Source: Aedes albopictus
Taxonomy: Eukaryota > Arthropoda > Insecta > Diptera > Culicidae
Direction of reading: 5' to 3'
NCBI RefSeq assembly: GCF_035046485.1
Contig: NC_085137.1
Coordinates: 42,897,155 to 42,961,154 of the forward strand
Length of the DNA: 64,000 bases
Shown here: piece by piece, positions 11,437 through 22,439 of the stretch
Layout of the letters: each line of letters starts with the position of its first letter
Position numbering within the stretch: position 1 is the stretch's first letter
Notes under the pieces: generated by a model
What the model saw: the letters and a program-made list of their open reading frames with translations, nothing else
What the model was told of the DNA's origin: nothing
Database searches by the model: none
Translations under genes and position numbers: made by a program

Positions 11437-11844
11437 CATGTAATTAAAGAGCTAGAAAACACTTTTTTTCAATTTAAATGCAATTTCACTCACGCATGAG
11501 GAACGGGATGAATGACCCATAAAAGGTTAAAATCCCTGGTAATAAACAAACAACAACAACTCACGCATGAGGAGATTTTTTTATTACCGTACGGATTTAT
11601 GCCGAAAAGGAACCATGCTCTTATAAAAGCTCCGAAATAACAATAGAATCCATTCATGCAAACTTCCTCTCAAAAAGTCTTGTGCTCGGGACTATACAAA
11701 ATATGTATTCCTTCGTCTCCTGTTTTTGTTTACCAGATTTTTTTCCACCTATCCATGTAATTCAAAGTCTCAGATTTTCATGAAACTTTTTCCGCAGGCA
11801 GGGTTCATTAATATATATGAATAAACAAAATTGAGAAACATTCA
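11437..11844. other. no feature recognised
   Basis: AT-rich spacer. The inverted similarity of the next element may extend outward into its last 30 bases. Confidence 0.4.
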
Positions 11845-12249
11845 GGGTCGCCTATTATCCCGGAAAACTCAGTTGGATTTTTTTTTATTTTCCCTTGACA
11901 CTACTTACTTATCATAACTCAAGAACGAAGCATCGTAGAAACATTTTTTTCTTTTGAAAATAAAAGTAAGTTTCACAAAATTTGCCATAACTCAAAAACG
12001 AAAAAAGTGCATTCCAAAAATTTCAGCGATTAAAGTTTATGAAATTACGATTTTTCTCAACAGTGGAAAGTTTTGTAGAAAACTTCCCAGTTCATTTTTT
12101 TAATTCCTGAGAAAACTTGCTTTAATTTTCATAAAAAAAACTTTGTTTCTACGATGCTTCGTTCTTGAGTTATAATTTATAAAGTAAGTAGTAGCGGGGG
12201 AAAACAAAAAAAAATAGACCTGAGTTTTCCGGGAAAATAGGCGGCCCCC
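11845..12249. mobile_element. 405-base MITE with about 115-base inverted ends
   Basis: The left arm starts GGGTCGCCTATTATCCCGG; the right arm is the complement of GGGGGCCGCCTATTTTCCC. The arms share TACTTACTT and the run AACTCAAGAACGAAGCATCG at matching inverted positions. No clean target duplication was found, so the true ends may be slightly further out. Confidence 0.75.
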
Positions 12250-12354
12250 ATTTTTTTCCACTTTTTTATTCATACATATACAAATTGGACCGTAATAAAA
12301 AAAAATCCCCATGAACTAATATGTTTAATTTGTTTTGCAATATGTAGGGTAGTG

Positions 12355-12560
12355 GAACCATCTCAACAGGGGTTCTATTTTGGACACTTTTCTGTTATAA
12401 TTCAGCCAATTCTGAACCAATTGACACAATTTTTGGAACGCGATGAGATACATACAGTATCTATTTGTGTACAAAATTTCAAATCAATTGGTTTGGAATT
12501 GATTGAGTTATAGCGAAGAGTGCCCAAAATATCGGTAAAAATAATGCACCTCTTTAATGG
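12355..12560. mobile_element. palindromic MITE, CTATAACTCA family, copy 2
   Basis: GTGGAACCATCTCAACAGG followed by TTCTGTTATAATTCA, then the inverted partner TTGAGTTATAGCGAAGAG further on. The centre contains ACCAATTGACACAATTTTTG as in the copies at 40822 and 56308. The right terminus is degraded. Confidence 0.65.
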
Positions 12561-12674
12561 CACAAATTTCCCAAATGGAGGAGAACGTGCCTCTGGAGCC
12601 GACCTACTGATACCCGGTGGAAGTTTACCGGTAGAAGCAGAATTGAATGGGAAATTTGAGAATAATTGCTAGGG

Positions 12675-13047
12675 CAGAGATGCCAGATATACAGATTTTT
12701 CTGTATTATATAGATTTTTGACCTTCTATACAGACAAGATACAGAGTACAGAAAAATACAGATTTTGAAAATGTGATACAGATTTCTCCAAAATCATAAA
12801 ATTTGAAGTTATTTTCAAGAAATTCAAATTGCGCTTAAATTTTAAAGAATTTATGAAAAAATTTACATTTTCACACTTGTTTGGAAAAATAAATACCAGT
12901 TAAAATTAAAAACCGTCCAAAAATAGTACATTTTTTTTAGTTTCTATTGAAATCTAGGACTCTCGGTGTCTGCTACACCCTTAAATACGGCGATACAGAA
13001 AAATCTGTATTGATACAGATTTATGATAAAATAATCTGGCATCTCTG
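12675..13047. mobile_element. 373-base hAT-like MITE, TSD TGCTAGGG
   Basis: Perfect 8-base duplication TGCTAGGG at 12667-12674 and 13048-13055. Ends are CAGAGATGCCAGAT and its near complement AATCTGGCATCTCTG. The interior repeats ACAGATTT/TCTGTAT words. An 8-base duplication with a CAGRG terminus is the hAT signature. A 208-base relative lies at 37418-37625. Confidence 0.85.
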
Positions 13048-13055
13048 TGCTAGGG

Positions 13056-13558
13056 GTCCATTTTAATGATCCATATTTAATGATACCTTCGAAGTTACTT
13101 TAGGATATTTGAAGGGCTTATAGGGTAAAAAATTAAGGGGGGATGATAAATAATGAATATATTTGATGAAAAATTACCCAAACAATTTGGCAAATTTATC
13201 TAACTCATCGGATTTGATAAGAAATTTATTCAGCGACTCTTCTTACACTTTAATTTTTTTAAATTTCTTGAATAATTTATTTGTGTCCCCCCTCAAAATG
13301 TCGAATTCCGACCCATATTTCACGAGGGGGGGTGACATTAGAGAAAATCGAAATTTGTGTCAGCCTGAATACTTTTGAATTTGACATGATTTGAGGCAAA
13401 ACGATAGGCAAAACAGTTTCAAACAATAAACAAATCGCTTTCGCTCTTCGTACATATGTACAACAGAGATGGTTATATTTGCGGTTTAGGGGAAAATGAT
13501 ATAGATCGATGAGATTAGAATTGAACCTTATGACAACTAAGTTGCCGGGTCATTAATT
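13056..13558. other. no gene recognised
   Basis: AT-rich spacer before the tRNA-like gene. The open frame at 13163-13378 is low-complexity. Confidence 0.45.
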
Positions 13559-13630
13559 GGCTCGGTAGCTTAGTTGGTAGAGCACTTGTCTAGCGAATAA
13601 GGGTCGTGAGTTCAAATCTCACCTGAGCTG
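13559..13630 (+). tRNA. tRNA-like gene, anticodon AGC (Ala by codon)
   Basis: A 72-base cloverleaf can be drawn. The acceptor is GGCTCGG with CTGAGCT (two G-T pairs). The D arm contains the perfect A box TAGCTTAGTTGG. The anticodon stem is CTTGT/ATAAG with loop CTAGCGA. A 4-base variable region follows. The T stem is GTGAG/CTCAC with loop TTCAAAT. A run of seven T starts at 13635, as expected for RNA polymerase III stops. There is no intron and no encoded CCA. The oddity is that the third pair is C-G, not the G3-U70 pair that alanyl-tRNA synthetase needs. It may be a pseudogene or a tRNA-like repeat rather than a working alanine tRNA. Confidence 0.65.
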
Positions 13631-13769
13631 TGGATTTTTTTCCCAATTTAACCAATAATTTACCCATCTGTACATATGTACGTTGAGTTGATGTTGATTT
13701 GAATACTCAAAAAGTATTGTTGAAAAAATCAGTATCGCTAAGTTACCCACCAAATGAAAGTAACATGGG

Positions 13770-15241
13770 ATCCGAGGGCATTTCTGAGGGGTTTTGGAGA
13801 CATTTCCGGAAGATTAATTTCGGCGGGATTCAGAGGCGTTTTGCAGACGTTTTCGGGGGTTTAGGAAATTCTCAGGTGCGTTACATAGGGCCCGAGGGGG
13901 TTTCAGGGGGATTTTGGATGCATTTCAGGAAGTTTAGGAGCATTTTGAGGGGGGGGGGGTGTTCTTGAAACCCCATGACACAACTCTGACCTGTAATGTC
14001 TATAAAAATCCCTGAAACCTCCGCAATCCCATTAAAACGCCATTAAAATCATCATAATATATAGGAACGCCCTTAAAAAGTTCCTGAAACCCCTCTTTGG
14101 AATGACTCTGAAGTGCCTTGAAACGCCCCTCAAACCCCTTGTAACGCCCTTTGAAGGCTCCTGAGACCCCCTCAATAGCCCATAAAGCCTCTTGAAATAT
14201 CTCTGAAACCCCTAGTATTGAAATGCCCCTGAATTCCCCGTAATCCCATTAAAATGCCATCAAAAGTTAACGGAATGCCCTTGAAAGGCTACTGAAATCC
14301 CCTGAAAAAAAAAACCTGAAACGCCATTTTTTGGACTCTCTGGTGATTATCTGAAACCCGCCATAGCCCCACTTCAAATGAACAGGAGCAAGACCTGTTC
14401 TCGCGAACTAGACTCCCTCAATAAAGCCCGAGCTAAATTTATACACATATATCCCTCTTTTGATGGTTTATTTAATTTATGCACCCCCAGCCATGTGCAT
14501 AAAAAAAGGTTCAAGAGTACCTATTTTTGAGCCTTTTTAACCCAAACAAAATAGCCCTCGATGGAACATTTCGCTTTCAGCACCAAATGAAAGAGTAGAC
14601 CCTTAGCTTTCATTTGGTCGGTGACTTAACGATGCTGATTTTTTTTTTTCTAATAATATTCTTCTACCATGGACACTGTGAAATAACGTTTTGAACCTCA
14701 GGGAGTTCCACGGGGCTCCAGGGTATCTCAGGGGTTTCCAGGGATGTTTCAGACGATCTCACGGGCGTTTCAATGGTATTCCGTTTGAGAAGATACTAGG
14801 AGGTTTCAGGGGCATTTCACGGGTAATCAGGGGACTCAGGGGGTCTCAGGATGGTACTCGAAGGGATCTCCGAGACGTTTCAAAGGGGTTCCAGGGATTT
14901 TCATGGGATTCCAGGAGGTCTCAGAGGAGTTTCACGGGATATCAGAAGCGTTTCAGGAGGTCCCAAGAGATATCCAAAAGTTTCAATGGGTCTCATAAGC
15001 GCTTAAAGTGGTCTCGGTGACGTTTCTGAGGGCCCTGGGGATTTTATAGGGTCTCAGAGGCATTTTAGGAGGGCCTCGGGTGCTTCATGGGGATTACTAG
15101 AGGTCTTAAGAGTGTTTCAAGGGGTATCAGGGGGTCTTTGCGGACTTCATGGGTTTAATGGGGATATTACGAAATCTCATAAGTGTTTCAGAGCTTTTCA
15201 GGGCAGTTCTAAGGAGTCTAAGGGGAGTTTCAAGTGATTAC
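13770..15241. repeat. CTCAGGGG/GTTTCAGGGG-type degenerate array with strand flip
   Basis: From 13770 to about 13965 the G-rich strand is plus (GGGGTTTCAGGGG words). After a G run ending near 13961 the complement (CCTGAAACCCC) runs to about 14340. From 14690 it is plus again. The same array resumes at 17969 after the 2.7-kb insertion. Open frames here are low-complexity Gly/Arg/Ser products. 14340-14690 is a non-repeat spacer without a gene. Confidence 0.7.
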
Positions 15242-17960
15242 TAGCGTGGGACTCGAAAAGACATTTTACTCCTGTACACTTTTTGAGTTCCTTTTTGGCC
15301 CCATATCAACTGTGCAAAATTTCAGCTCGATCGGAGAAACTATATTTTAGCGCCACCCGATTTAAATTTTCATAGGATCTACTATGGGGAAAATCACTTT
15401 TTCAAAGAAAAATCGCCACAAGTTGCCCCTTAACCCCTAAAAATATATCGATGAATGATTTCTATTGGATATTTTACAAGGAACAAACTTTCTGAAGACC
15501 GCAAAGTGATCAAAAGCACGTTGAAAAAGTTATTCACTGAAAACCGAATGGTATGCCAACGCTGTTTAACATGTAAGTGTCTGAAAACTCATGTATACAT
15601 GAATGAGACAGTGTGCCATGCGCTGGGGTGAAATGCGTCTCAAGAAAATTTGTGTGATTTGAGATCATAGCATGCTCATGAAAAATCTAATGTACGTGCC
15701 TCAATGAGACGTCTCATGAGACTCGTCTCATTGAGATGTTTGTCAGTTGAAACCGTTAAAACAAATTGCAACTGAATCGTTTTAGAGGCCTAGATTAGAT
15801 TCTGTGGACCTACTTCTACAGTCCAGTTACCCGGAAATTGAATCTTTTCATGCGCCAGTGCTAATGGCGGCGGTGAGTACAAACGAGCGGTTTGGGTTTT
15901 GACGTTTCTTGGGGAAAATCGAAGCGGTTCCGTTCCCCCTCCTCATCCCTTCGCCAACAGTTCTATGGCGCCAATCGATTGTTATCCTTACTCAACGTCA
16001 AAATTGCAACTACTCGCTGGTATCCACCGCCGCCATCACCGCTCGCGCATAATCTAATCTAATCTAATCTAATCTAATCAAACACATACGCAGCCAGTAC
16101 AGGAAAGCATCCTGGAAAATAATCGGGTTAGATTACGCCCGATCATTTTTCTTGTCAGTATTGATGCTTGCAGCATATCAGAGATATGACACAAGCGTCA
16201 AAGCGGCCAGGCCTACTGCGTAGCGTTTACCGCAAAGATGATTCTTTGAAATGTTTCGAATTCATTGCATTTTTTCTTTAACTTCGAATCACTTCATGAA
16301 TCTACAGGGAAGGAAGGATGCGTGGACATACCGTACCAAACGCTCCGATATATAAGAAATCATATTGTTGTATGTATATAATAATGAAAATAAAAAAGCA
16401 AAACATGTATCATGAAACATTCTCACCAAATTTGAATAATGCATCGTTGGATCCGCTAAGGGGAGGGGGAGGGGTTGATTTTCTCTGCTTCAGTGATGTC
16501 CAGTTGCTAAATCTTGATGATTGGTTTCATTTTGGGTCGAAAAAAATCACCACTTTTGATAAGACTTGTGTGCAGTATTTCAGCATTTGTTATAGAAATT
16601 CTCTTGATGGAACACGTTTTTTCACATTTAACTCAAAACCCACTCGAATTTCACGAAAAGTACAGCTGGTAGACTACTACAAATCGCCTCAACAACGGAA
16701 TACAACTATAGCCCGGCACTTGGGCATTTTAGATTGCGAAACGTGTAGTCTTGCGTGCGGCGGACACATGAACACTCAAATTTCCAATTCATTTTTCACT
16801 AAAAAAAAAAACAACCGCCACCGGAACGTCGCACAATTTCCCGAAGGAACCGTATAGAGCATTTCACATTTTTTTCCTTGCTCTCTTCATATTTTTCTTC
16901 ATGGCGACCAAGCGGCGTTCAGCGAACTTGCGTGACAAACATTTCACCAACTCACAAAACTTCCCGCTCGTCGCGACCACACTCGATCCACTCCCGCTCG
17001 ATCGCGGATCGACGCACCGGAAGGATGACATTTTGACGATAGGTACTTTCCGCAATAATACGCCGAATCGAATTTTACGGACACGAAAAAAAAGTCAAAA
17101 AGAAAAATTCCCGCCATCACCGCTCACATCATATCTCACCTTCTTCAGAAGCAACAACAGAAAAAAACACCACGAGCTGATCAAACGAGCATGAAGTCTC
17201 CCAAAACATTATGGACATACTAATGTTACTTTGAAAGAAGTCCCTGCCAGGATTGTTCCTCCTACCATCTTTCCCGTCGTAAAACAACCTTCGGTTGCCT
17301 TCTGTGGGCCCCAGCACACTTATGTCCCAAACCCCTTCCGCCCCCGGAAAACGTCAATCAAATCTTAGCTGAACATTATCTGTAAATGTCATCGTAGTGC
17401 AGGGTTCAAGAGTGTATCAAGTCTACCTGGAGCTTGTCTCATTGAGATGTCTCATTGAGACTCGCAATGCTAATGTGATGTACACCAACATCGCGAGTCT
17501 CAAGCTCAAGGAATTTTCATGTGCTCACAGCCAACTTTTCTCAATCTCGTATTGAGATTTGTGCGTACAAATACTCTCCTTAGGAATAACAATAAATAAT
17601 AAAATCTCGTCATTTTATCGATCGGGTAAGGCTTAATAACTTTTTCCACGAATGTCGCATTGCTTTGCGGTCTTCGAAGGTCTGATTCCTCGTGAAGTTA
17701 TCTACAGAAATCATTCAACGATTTATTTTTAGGGATCAATGGGAGACCTCAAGCGGATTTTCTTTGAAGAAGTAAAATTTCCCCATAGTAAATCGTATGA
17801 AAAACTAAGAATGGCGGGTGCTAAAATATAGTTTCTTCGATCGATCTGAAATTTTGCACAGTTGATATGGGACCAAAATGATCAAAAATACTCAAAAAGT
17901 ATACAGGAGTTTGAGTTTTCCATTTTTTATATTTTCCCATATAAACGGTGTGCCAGGCTA
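15242..17960. mobile_element. 2719-base hAT-like element, TSD GTGATTAC
   Basis: Perfect 8-base duplication GTGATTAC at 15234-15241 and 17961-17968. Ends are TAGCGTGGGAC and the complement of TAGCCTGGCACACC. The inverted similarity then continues about 300 bases on each side, with shared words such as CCATATCAACTGTGCAAAAT. The interior is not recognisably a transposase. It contains a GC-rich small inverted repeat (about 15850-16050), a (GATTA)n-tailed insert, and GAGACGTCTCATGAGAC-like palindromes at 15700 and 17440. Probably non-autonomous or a carrier of later inserts. Confidence 0.8.
16046..16220 (-). mobile_element. retroposon 3' end with (GATTA)n tail, copy 1
   Basis: On the minus strand a unit containing ACCCGATTATTTTCCAGGAT runs into five GATTA pentamers. 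A homologue with a longer degenerate pentamer tail lies at 18241-18500. Simple-repeat tails of this kind end SINEs and some non-LTR elements. Family unknown. Confidence 0.6.
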
Positions 17961-17968
17961 GTGATTAC

Positions 17969-18130
17969 AGGGAGAGTACCAGGTCTCTTGGAGGTTTTAT
18001 TAGAACTTCGACGGGTCTCTGAGGCGCTTTAGAGGGTCTCTATCGGAAACCCCCTGAATCGCCCCCAAAGCCCTTTGGAACCCTCTTCTTTTGGACTCTC
18101 GGTGATCTTCTCGGAAACGCCCTTGGCTTT
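17969..18130. repeat. continuation of the CTCAGGGG-type array
   Basis: GGTCTCT and GAAACCCCCTGA words match the array left of the 2719-base element, showing that the element inserted into this array. Confidence 0.6.
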
Positions 18131-18240
18131 AACTCAAACACCCAAGAGCTTCCTCATAAAAGCCCTGATTTAATTTATGCACAAAATTCCCTCTGTTTAT
18201 GCCTTTTTTATTATTTACGTTGTTAATGCAGAACGATTTC

Positions 18241-18500
18241 TAATCTAATCTTATCTGAACTAATCTTATCTAATCTAATCTAATCTTATCTAATCTAATC
18301 TTATCTAATCTAAACCTATCTAATCTAATCTTATCTAATCATATGTTATCCAAAATAATCTAATACATACGCAGCAGATACAAGAAATCATCCTGGAAAA
18401 TATGCAGGTTAGATCACGACCCGATTATTTTTTGTTCATATTGAAGCTTATTAGGTATATATCAAGAATATGACAATATGATACAAACGTTGAAGTGACC
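18241..18500 (-). mobile_element. retroposon 3' end with (GATTA/GATAA)n tail, copy 2
   Basis: About 120 bases of TAATC/TTATC pentamers followed by CATACGCAGCAGATACAAG, homologous to CATACGCAGCCAGTACAGG at 16086. Minus-strand orientation, as in copy 1. Confidence 0.6.
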
Positions 18501-18676
18501 AAGCCTTTATTTTTTATAAAATCTTCGATGGTGGAAGGATGCGTACCAAACTATGAGCAATTTCAACCTACGGCATTGAACAGAACTATTATATGCAATT
18601 AAAAACGGGTGATATACATACAAATATTGCTGCTAATGTGATTGAGATTAAAAGGGAAAATAACATATGTTGGAAA

Positions 18677-19130
18677 TGGATTTGGGTCATTTGGCCGAAT
18701 GGCGTTTGGCCGAATTCCATTTGGCCGAAAGGGTCATTTAGCCGAATGCCATTTGGCCGAATGCCGTTTGGCCAAAAAAAAAATGAATGATGAACGTAAG
18801 TGACCATGCCGCGGTTCCCCGCCTCAGTATAACTCGAAACAATAGCCTATGATTCAAAGATTAAGGAAAAATCTTTGATATATATTGGCAGTTTCAACGC
18901 CATTTAATCTCTGAATATCAAAACTAAAAAGAATACGTTATAGAAGAAATAATTCTCCATGATCATATTTTCAGTTAGAATGTCAAAAACTTCTTCTGAA
19001 TAATTTTGATCATGATTCGGTCAAACACCATCCGGCCAAACGACCTATTAGGCCAGATGGCATTCGGCCAAATGGCGTTTAGCCAAACAACATTCGGCCA
19101 AACGGCATTCAGACAAATCGGCGGACACCA
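18677..19130. mobile_element. 454-base foldback element with TTTGGCCGAA repeats, TSD TTGGAAA
   Basis: Perfect 7-base duplication TTGGAAA at 18670-18676 and 19131-19137. The left end is TGGATTTGGGTCATTTGGCC; the right end is the complement of TGGTGTCCGCC. Each end carries several tandem ATTTGGCCGAATGGC-like units in inverted orientation. The core (CCTATGATTCAAAG, CAGTTTCAACGCC) matches the elements at 45580 and 62041. Confidence 0.85.
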
Positions 19131-19194
19131 TTGGAAAGATCTCTCATCTGCTGAGTATTGTTCGTTGACTAACGGTATGCTTCAGCGAATGAGT

Positions 19195-19285
19195 GCAAGC
19201 TTAATACCTTTTAATTCCGTTCTGTTATGCTTATTCTTTGACAAATACGCGTATTTCGACTACCATTTGTAATCTTCCTCAGTGT
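19195..19285. repeat. half copy of the AATACGCGTATTTCGAC palindromic element
   Basis: CCTTTTAATTCCGTTCTGT through ATACGCGTATTTCGACTACC to TTCCTCAGTGTCAGTTATCC matches one arm of the palindrome at 60121-60327. Confidence 0.7.
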
Positions 19286-19289
19286 CAGT

Positions 19290-19924
19290 TATCCACTCCT
19301 TGAGAAGTCCTTTTGAAGATGACAAGAGAGTTCTGCTTTCAACCTGAGTTGGTACTGGATCAGATCATAGTTACTACCCATACACCACTTAGTTTGACCT
19401 AAAATTTATTTTGTAGGATGGCAATTTCAATTATTCAGACAATTGTCTCGCAGTAATTGTTTTTTTTTTATTAATCTACCCACCCATGCACACCTATGTC
19501 AAAAATCGTGTGTTATTAGTCCTATTCTTCAGATTCTCTCAACACTACGCACCCCCATATTGTCACCGGCATTACGGGGGAACTTCTTCACACTGCACTG
19601 CAGAAACACCCAACTGTTGACTGACTGTAGCATGCTTTCGTCACCGTTCAGGGCGGTGGTGAGTGTATTATGTTTAATCTTCATCCGCCACCCCCGCTCA
19701 GGCCGTCGTAAGCCGTCAACCGAACTCTTAAACGGTCTTAAATATTGATCAACAAGTTTAAAAGTTTTGCATTCATCTTTCGCCGATCGTCCGAACCGCA
19801 GGTCGACCGGTACTGAACGGTGCATAATGGAAAAAGTTTAATCTGTTCGATAGATGGTTTGAGTTGTTAACAATCGGTGTGCTTGTCTTGCTTGGTGACA
19901 AAATTGGATTATTTTTTAATGAAC
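19290..19924. other. upstream region of the CUB gene
   Basis: About 0.6 kb with slightly higher GC near 19560-19840. No TATA box or clear initiator could be assigned. Confidence 0.35.
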
Positions 19925-21838
19925 ATGGCGTGCGCAGTTATAAGAAGAAAGACAATCAGAACAGTACTAATTTGGTGTTTGCTGGAGTTGGCGATTCAAT
20001 GTGTGCATTGTGATGGGGAAGACTTTCAAATGATTAACCAGTATGAAGAGCTGGAGAAGAATGAAAACTATTCACGCGTCAGTTGGTATGTTGCCAGTGA
20101 ACGAAGTTCTGTGGAATGTGGAGGAGTCTTCAAAAAACTGCAAAATGAGGTTATGTCCCCTGGATATCCGGATCGATACGGAGAAGAACTGCGATGTGAG
20201 TACACATTTAAGTCACCGTTCGTGTGCAGCAGTCAGTACCACTTTCAGTTCTTGGATTTTGCTTTGGAACCCTCGAGAAATTGCTATAAAGATCGTTTAG
20301 TGATCGGAGATGAAGAAATCCTGTGCGGGACCGTTCTGGGGTCGAAAACGTATAATTCAACTGACGGAGTCCTGAGGATCAAGTTTGTGACAGATGGGTG
20401 GGGAAGTGACAGAGGGTTTCGGCTGGTTGTTACAAGGCAGCCATGTGAAGATAATGAAGCCACAGATTCCTCAACGAGTTATACCGTTTACACTACGATT
20501 CAAGTAGCTGAGGAAACAACGGAGCCAACAGTCTCTGAAGAAGATGAGTCACCTACAAACAATAGAACGTTTTCAGTAAGCAGTCGTCAGGATATTCCAC
20601 CTGACTTCAACCCAGGTAGTAATGGCTATCTACCACCATCTGGAAATACTGCTCCTCCTTATTACCCACCAGCGAATGTTTGTCCTCCTGCTTGTAATCC
20701 GTACCCAAATTGTTATCCGTATAATCCAGGCTCTAACTATCCCTCATATCCACCTTATACACCTCCTGTTCCTGTCCCAATAACTCCTAGTTATCCAAAT
20801 TATCCAGGTAACAACTATCCTGTATACCCATCATACCCAAGTAGCCCCACTCCAGTTCCTCCAAATTATCCCAACAACTATCCAGTCAACCCTACATATC
20901 CTGGAGCTAGTACACCAATATATCCCAATCCTAACTGCCAATACACTCCATGCACTGGAGTCAATCCAACCAATCCTACCTATCCCAGTTATCCAAACTA
21001 TCCTCCCAACAGCGGGGGCGGTACAAACTCAATTGGTGGTGCACCCCCAGGATACCAACCCAATATTGTAGATCCTGAAATTGAGCTAGCAGAAAATACT
21101 TCCTCCAGTAAACCACAGCGCCAGGATATCCCAGTCCCACCTTTCCTACCGCCAGTCCTACCGGGACTCCCCCAATGCTGCCGTAACGTGTTCAACCAGA
21201 AGCGCTTCTATCTGGTCAGTCCCAACTTCCCTAGCCAAGAAACGTACAACAGGGATTGTGCCTATCAGGTCTACCGATTTTCACCCAACACTTGCCGACT
21301 GATCATCACCTTCAAATACTTCCTGCTCGGCGATGATCGACTGAACTGCGCCGACGCTTTCCTAGAAATTGACGGCCGTCGCATCTGCGGTTGTCGGTCC
21401 GGAATGGTCTACACCACGCAGTGGAGCAACTTCCCTAAAATCATCCGAGTCCGAACAATTCGCAATCGGTTCCCGAACGTACAAGGCTTCGTCCTGGACG
21501 TCTACCAAGAGAGTTGTCCCTACCGATATGTCCGGAGTCAACCTGCGCTACAGGATCGTTCCGATAACTTCCAAACCCAGCAACTGGCTCCGTTGAACGT
21601 CACAACCGTCCAGACGAACTCCAGCACGACCTACAGCTACTACTTCTATAATATGGATCAACCGGCAAAATTGGGCGAAACTAGAACAGCGGTGGTCGTC
21701 ACCAATCCGGAGGGACCTTCGTCCAAGTTCTTCTACCCGTCTACCGTTCAACCATATGGCGCATGCCAGTTCAACGCTCTCGATTGGCTCAGGTTGAAGG
21801 TGGAATCGCTTTGGGTGGCGAAACCTCGCTGCTATTAG
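19925..21838 (+). CDS. secreted protein with two CUB domains and Pro/Tyr/Asn-rich linker
   Basis: Intronless frame of 637 codons. I chose the ATG at 19925 because its context (AACATGG) is better than that of the ATG at 19919. The upstream in-frame GTG at 19877 is not a credible eukaryotic start. Residues about 12-24 are hydrophobic, with likely cleavage near the VHC-DG region (about 29), so the product should be secreted. CUB 1 spans about 65-174, with four well-spaced Cys and the SPGYPDRYG and GFRLVV edges typical of the fold. Residues about 225-385 form a linker of YPNYP/NYPSYPP-type repeats with scattered Cys. CUB 2 spans about 418-531 and is Cys-rich. The motif RQDIP occurs just before the linker and again just before CUB 2. 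No protease or other catalytic domain is visible. Partner unknown; an extracellular or cuticle/matrix binding role is inference. Confidence 0.85.
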   Translation: MACAVIRRKTIRTVLIWCLLELAIQCVHCDGEDFQMINQYEELEKNENYSRVSWYVASERSSVECGGVFKKLQNEVMSPGYPDRYGEELRCEYTFKSPFVCSSQYHFQFLDFALEPSRNCYKDRLVIGDEEILCGTVLGSKTYNSTDGVLRIKFVTDGWGSDRGFRLVVTRQPCEDNEATDSSTSYTVYTTIQVAEETTEPTVSEEDESPTNNRTFSVSSRQDIPPDFNPGSNGYLPPSGNTAPPYYPPANVCPPACNPYPNCYPYNPGSNYPSYPPYTPPVPVPITPSYPNYPGNNYPVYPSYPSSPTPVPPNYPNNYPVNPTYPGASTPIYPNPNCQYTPCTGVNPTNPTYPSYPNYPPNSGGGTNSIGGAPPGYQPNIVDPEIELAENTSSSKPQRQDIPVPPFLPPVLPGLPQCCRNVFNQKRFYLVSPNFPSQETYNRDCAYQVYRFSPNTCRLIITFKYFLLGDDRLNCADAFLEIDGRRICGCRSGMVYTTQWSNFPKIIRVRTIRNRFPNVQGFVLDVYQESCPYRYVRSQPALQDRSDNFQTQQLAPLNVTTVQTNSSTTYSYYFYNMDQPAKLGETRTAVVVTNPEGPSSKFFYPSTVQPYGACQFNALDWLRLKVESLWVAKPRCY

Positions 21839-21901
21839 GTTTATGACAGTAATGTAATTGAATACTTCACCGAAAGTTTATAAGTGAGTGTACATATAGA
21901 T

Positions 21902-21907
21902 AATAAA
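21902..21907 (+). promoter_or_regulatory. polyadenylation signal AATAAA
   Basis: Canonical hexamer 64 bases after the CUB gene stop codon. Confidence 0.65.
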
Positions 21908-21959
21908 CGTAATCTAGTCTTCGTACCCGAATGCATTTAAATTGCATGGTTGTATAACA

Positions 21960-22439
21960 TATAAGAACGATGTATCCGAAATCAAATCAATTATCCAGGA
22001 AAATTTCCTATACCATTTCTACTCCCAAAAGAGGCGGGTCTGCCATTTGTAACGTTCCACGTTCTACCGAGTCCTATGCTGCAGCATTACCATCCCAGCT
22101 GCGTTCTTCTCCTCCAAAATCTCTCATCGAACCAATAATTTCTTCGACTCCGTTCCATGCTGCCAACGATGCTCTTGGCTGCGCCCGGCAATGTTGCCTC
22201 GATATTCTGTGCATATGCTGGGGCGACATCTTGGAAGCACCCAAACGGAGAAACTTGCTTATAAATAGACCATGTCCTGGTGCACAACCATCACATCTTG
22301 AGTTTCATTTATGAGAGGACTGTTTGAAGATCAAACATCGGTTCCGATCACTATCTCGTTGTCAGTAAAATTCGGGCACAGTTATCAACCGTGGCAAACT
22401 AAAGAGTTCACCAGTCGTTCCGTTTCAATATGCAGCACT
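21960..22439. other. unrecognised higher-complexity stretch
   Basis: Moderate GC. A 66-codon minus-strand frame (22087-22287) contains RNYWFDERFW, faintly like linker regions of some retrotransposon polyproteins. Too weak to call. Confidence 0.3.

Noticed and set aside
16318..16857. A 179-codon open frame as a gene
   Set aside because: It lies inside the 2719-base element, has no domain, and its composition changes along its length.
16046..18370. Telomere-like repeats (TAATC/TTATC)
   Set aside because: Insect telomere repeat is TTAGG; here the pentamer is GATTA/GATAA and is attached to a repeated retroposon end.
18240..18370. Cluster of GATA sites as an enhancer
   Set aside because: The TTATC words come from the simple pentamer tail of a retroposon.
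19877..19924. A longer CUB protein starting at 19877
   Set aside because: The first codon is GTG; the ATG at 19925 has good context and is followed by a signal peptide.
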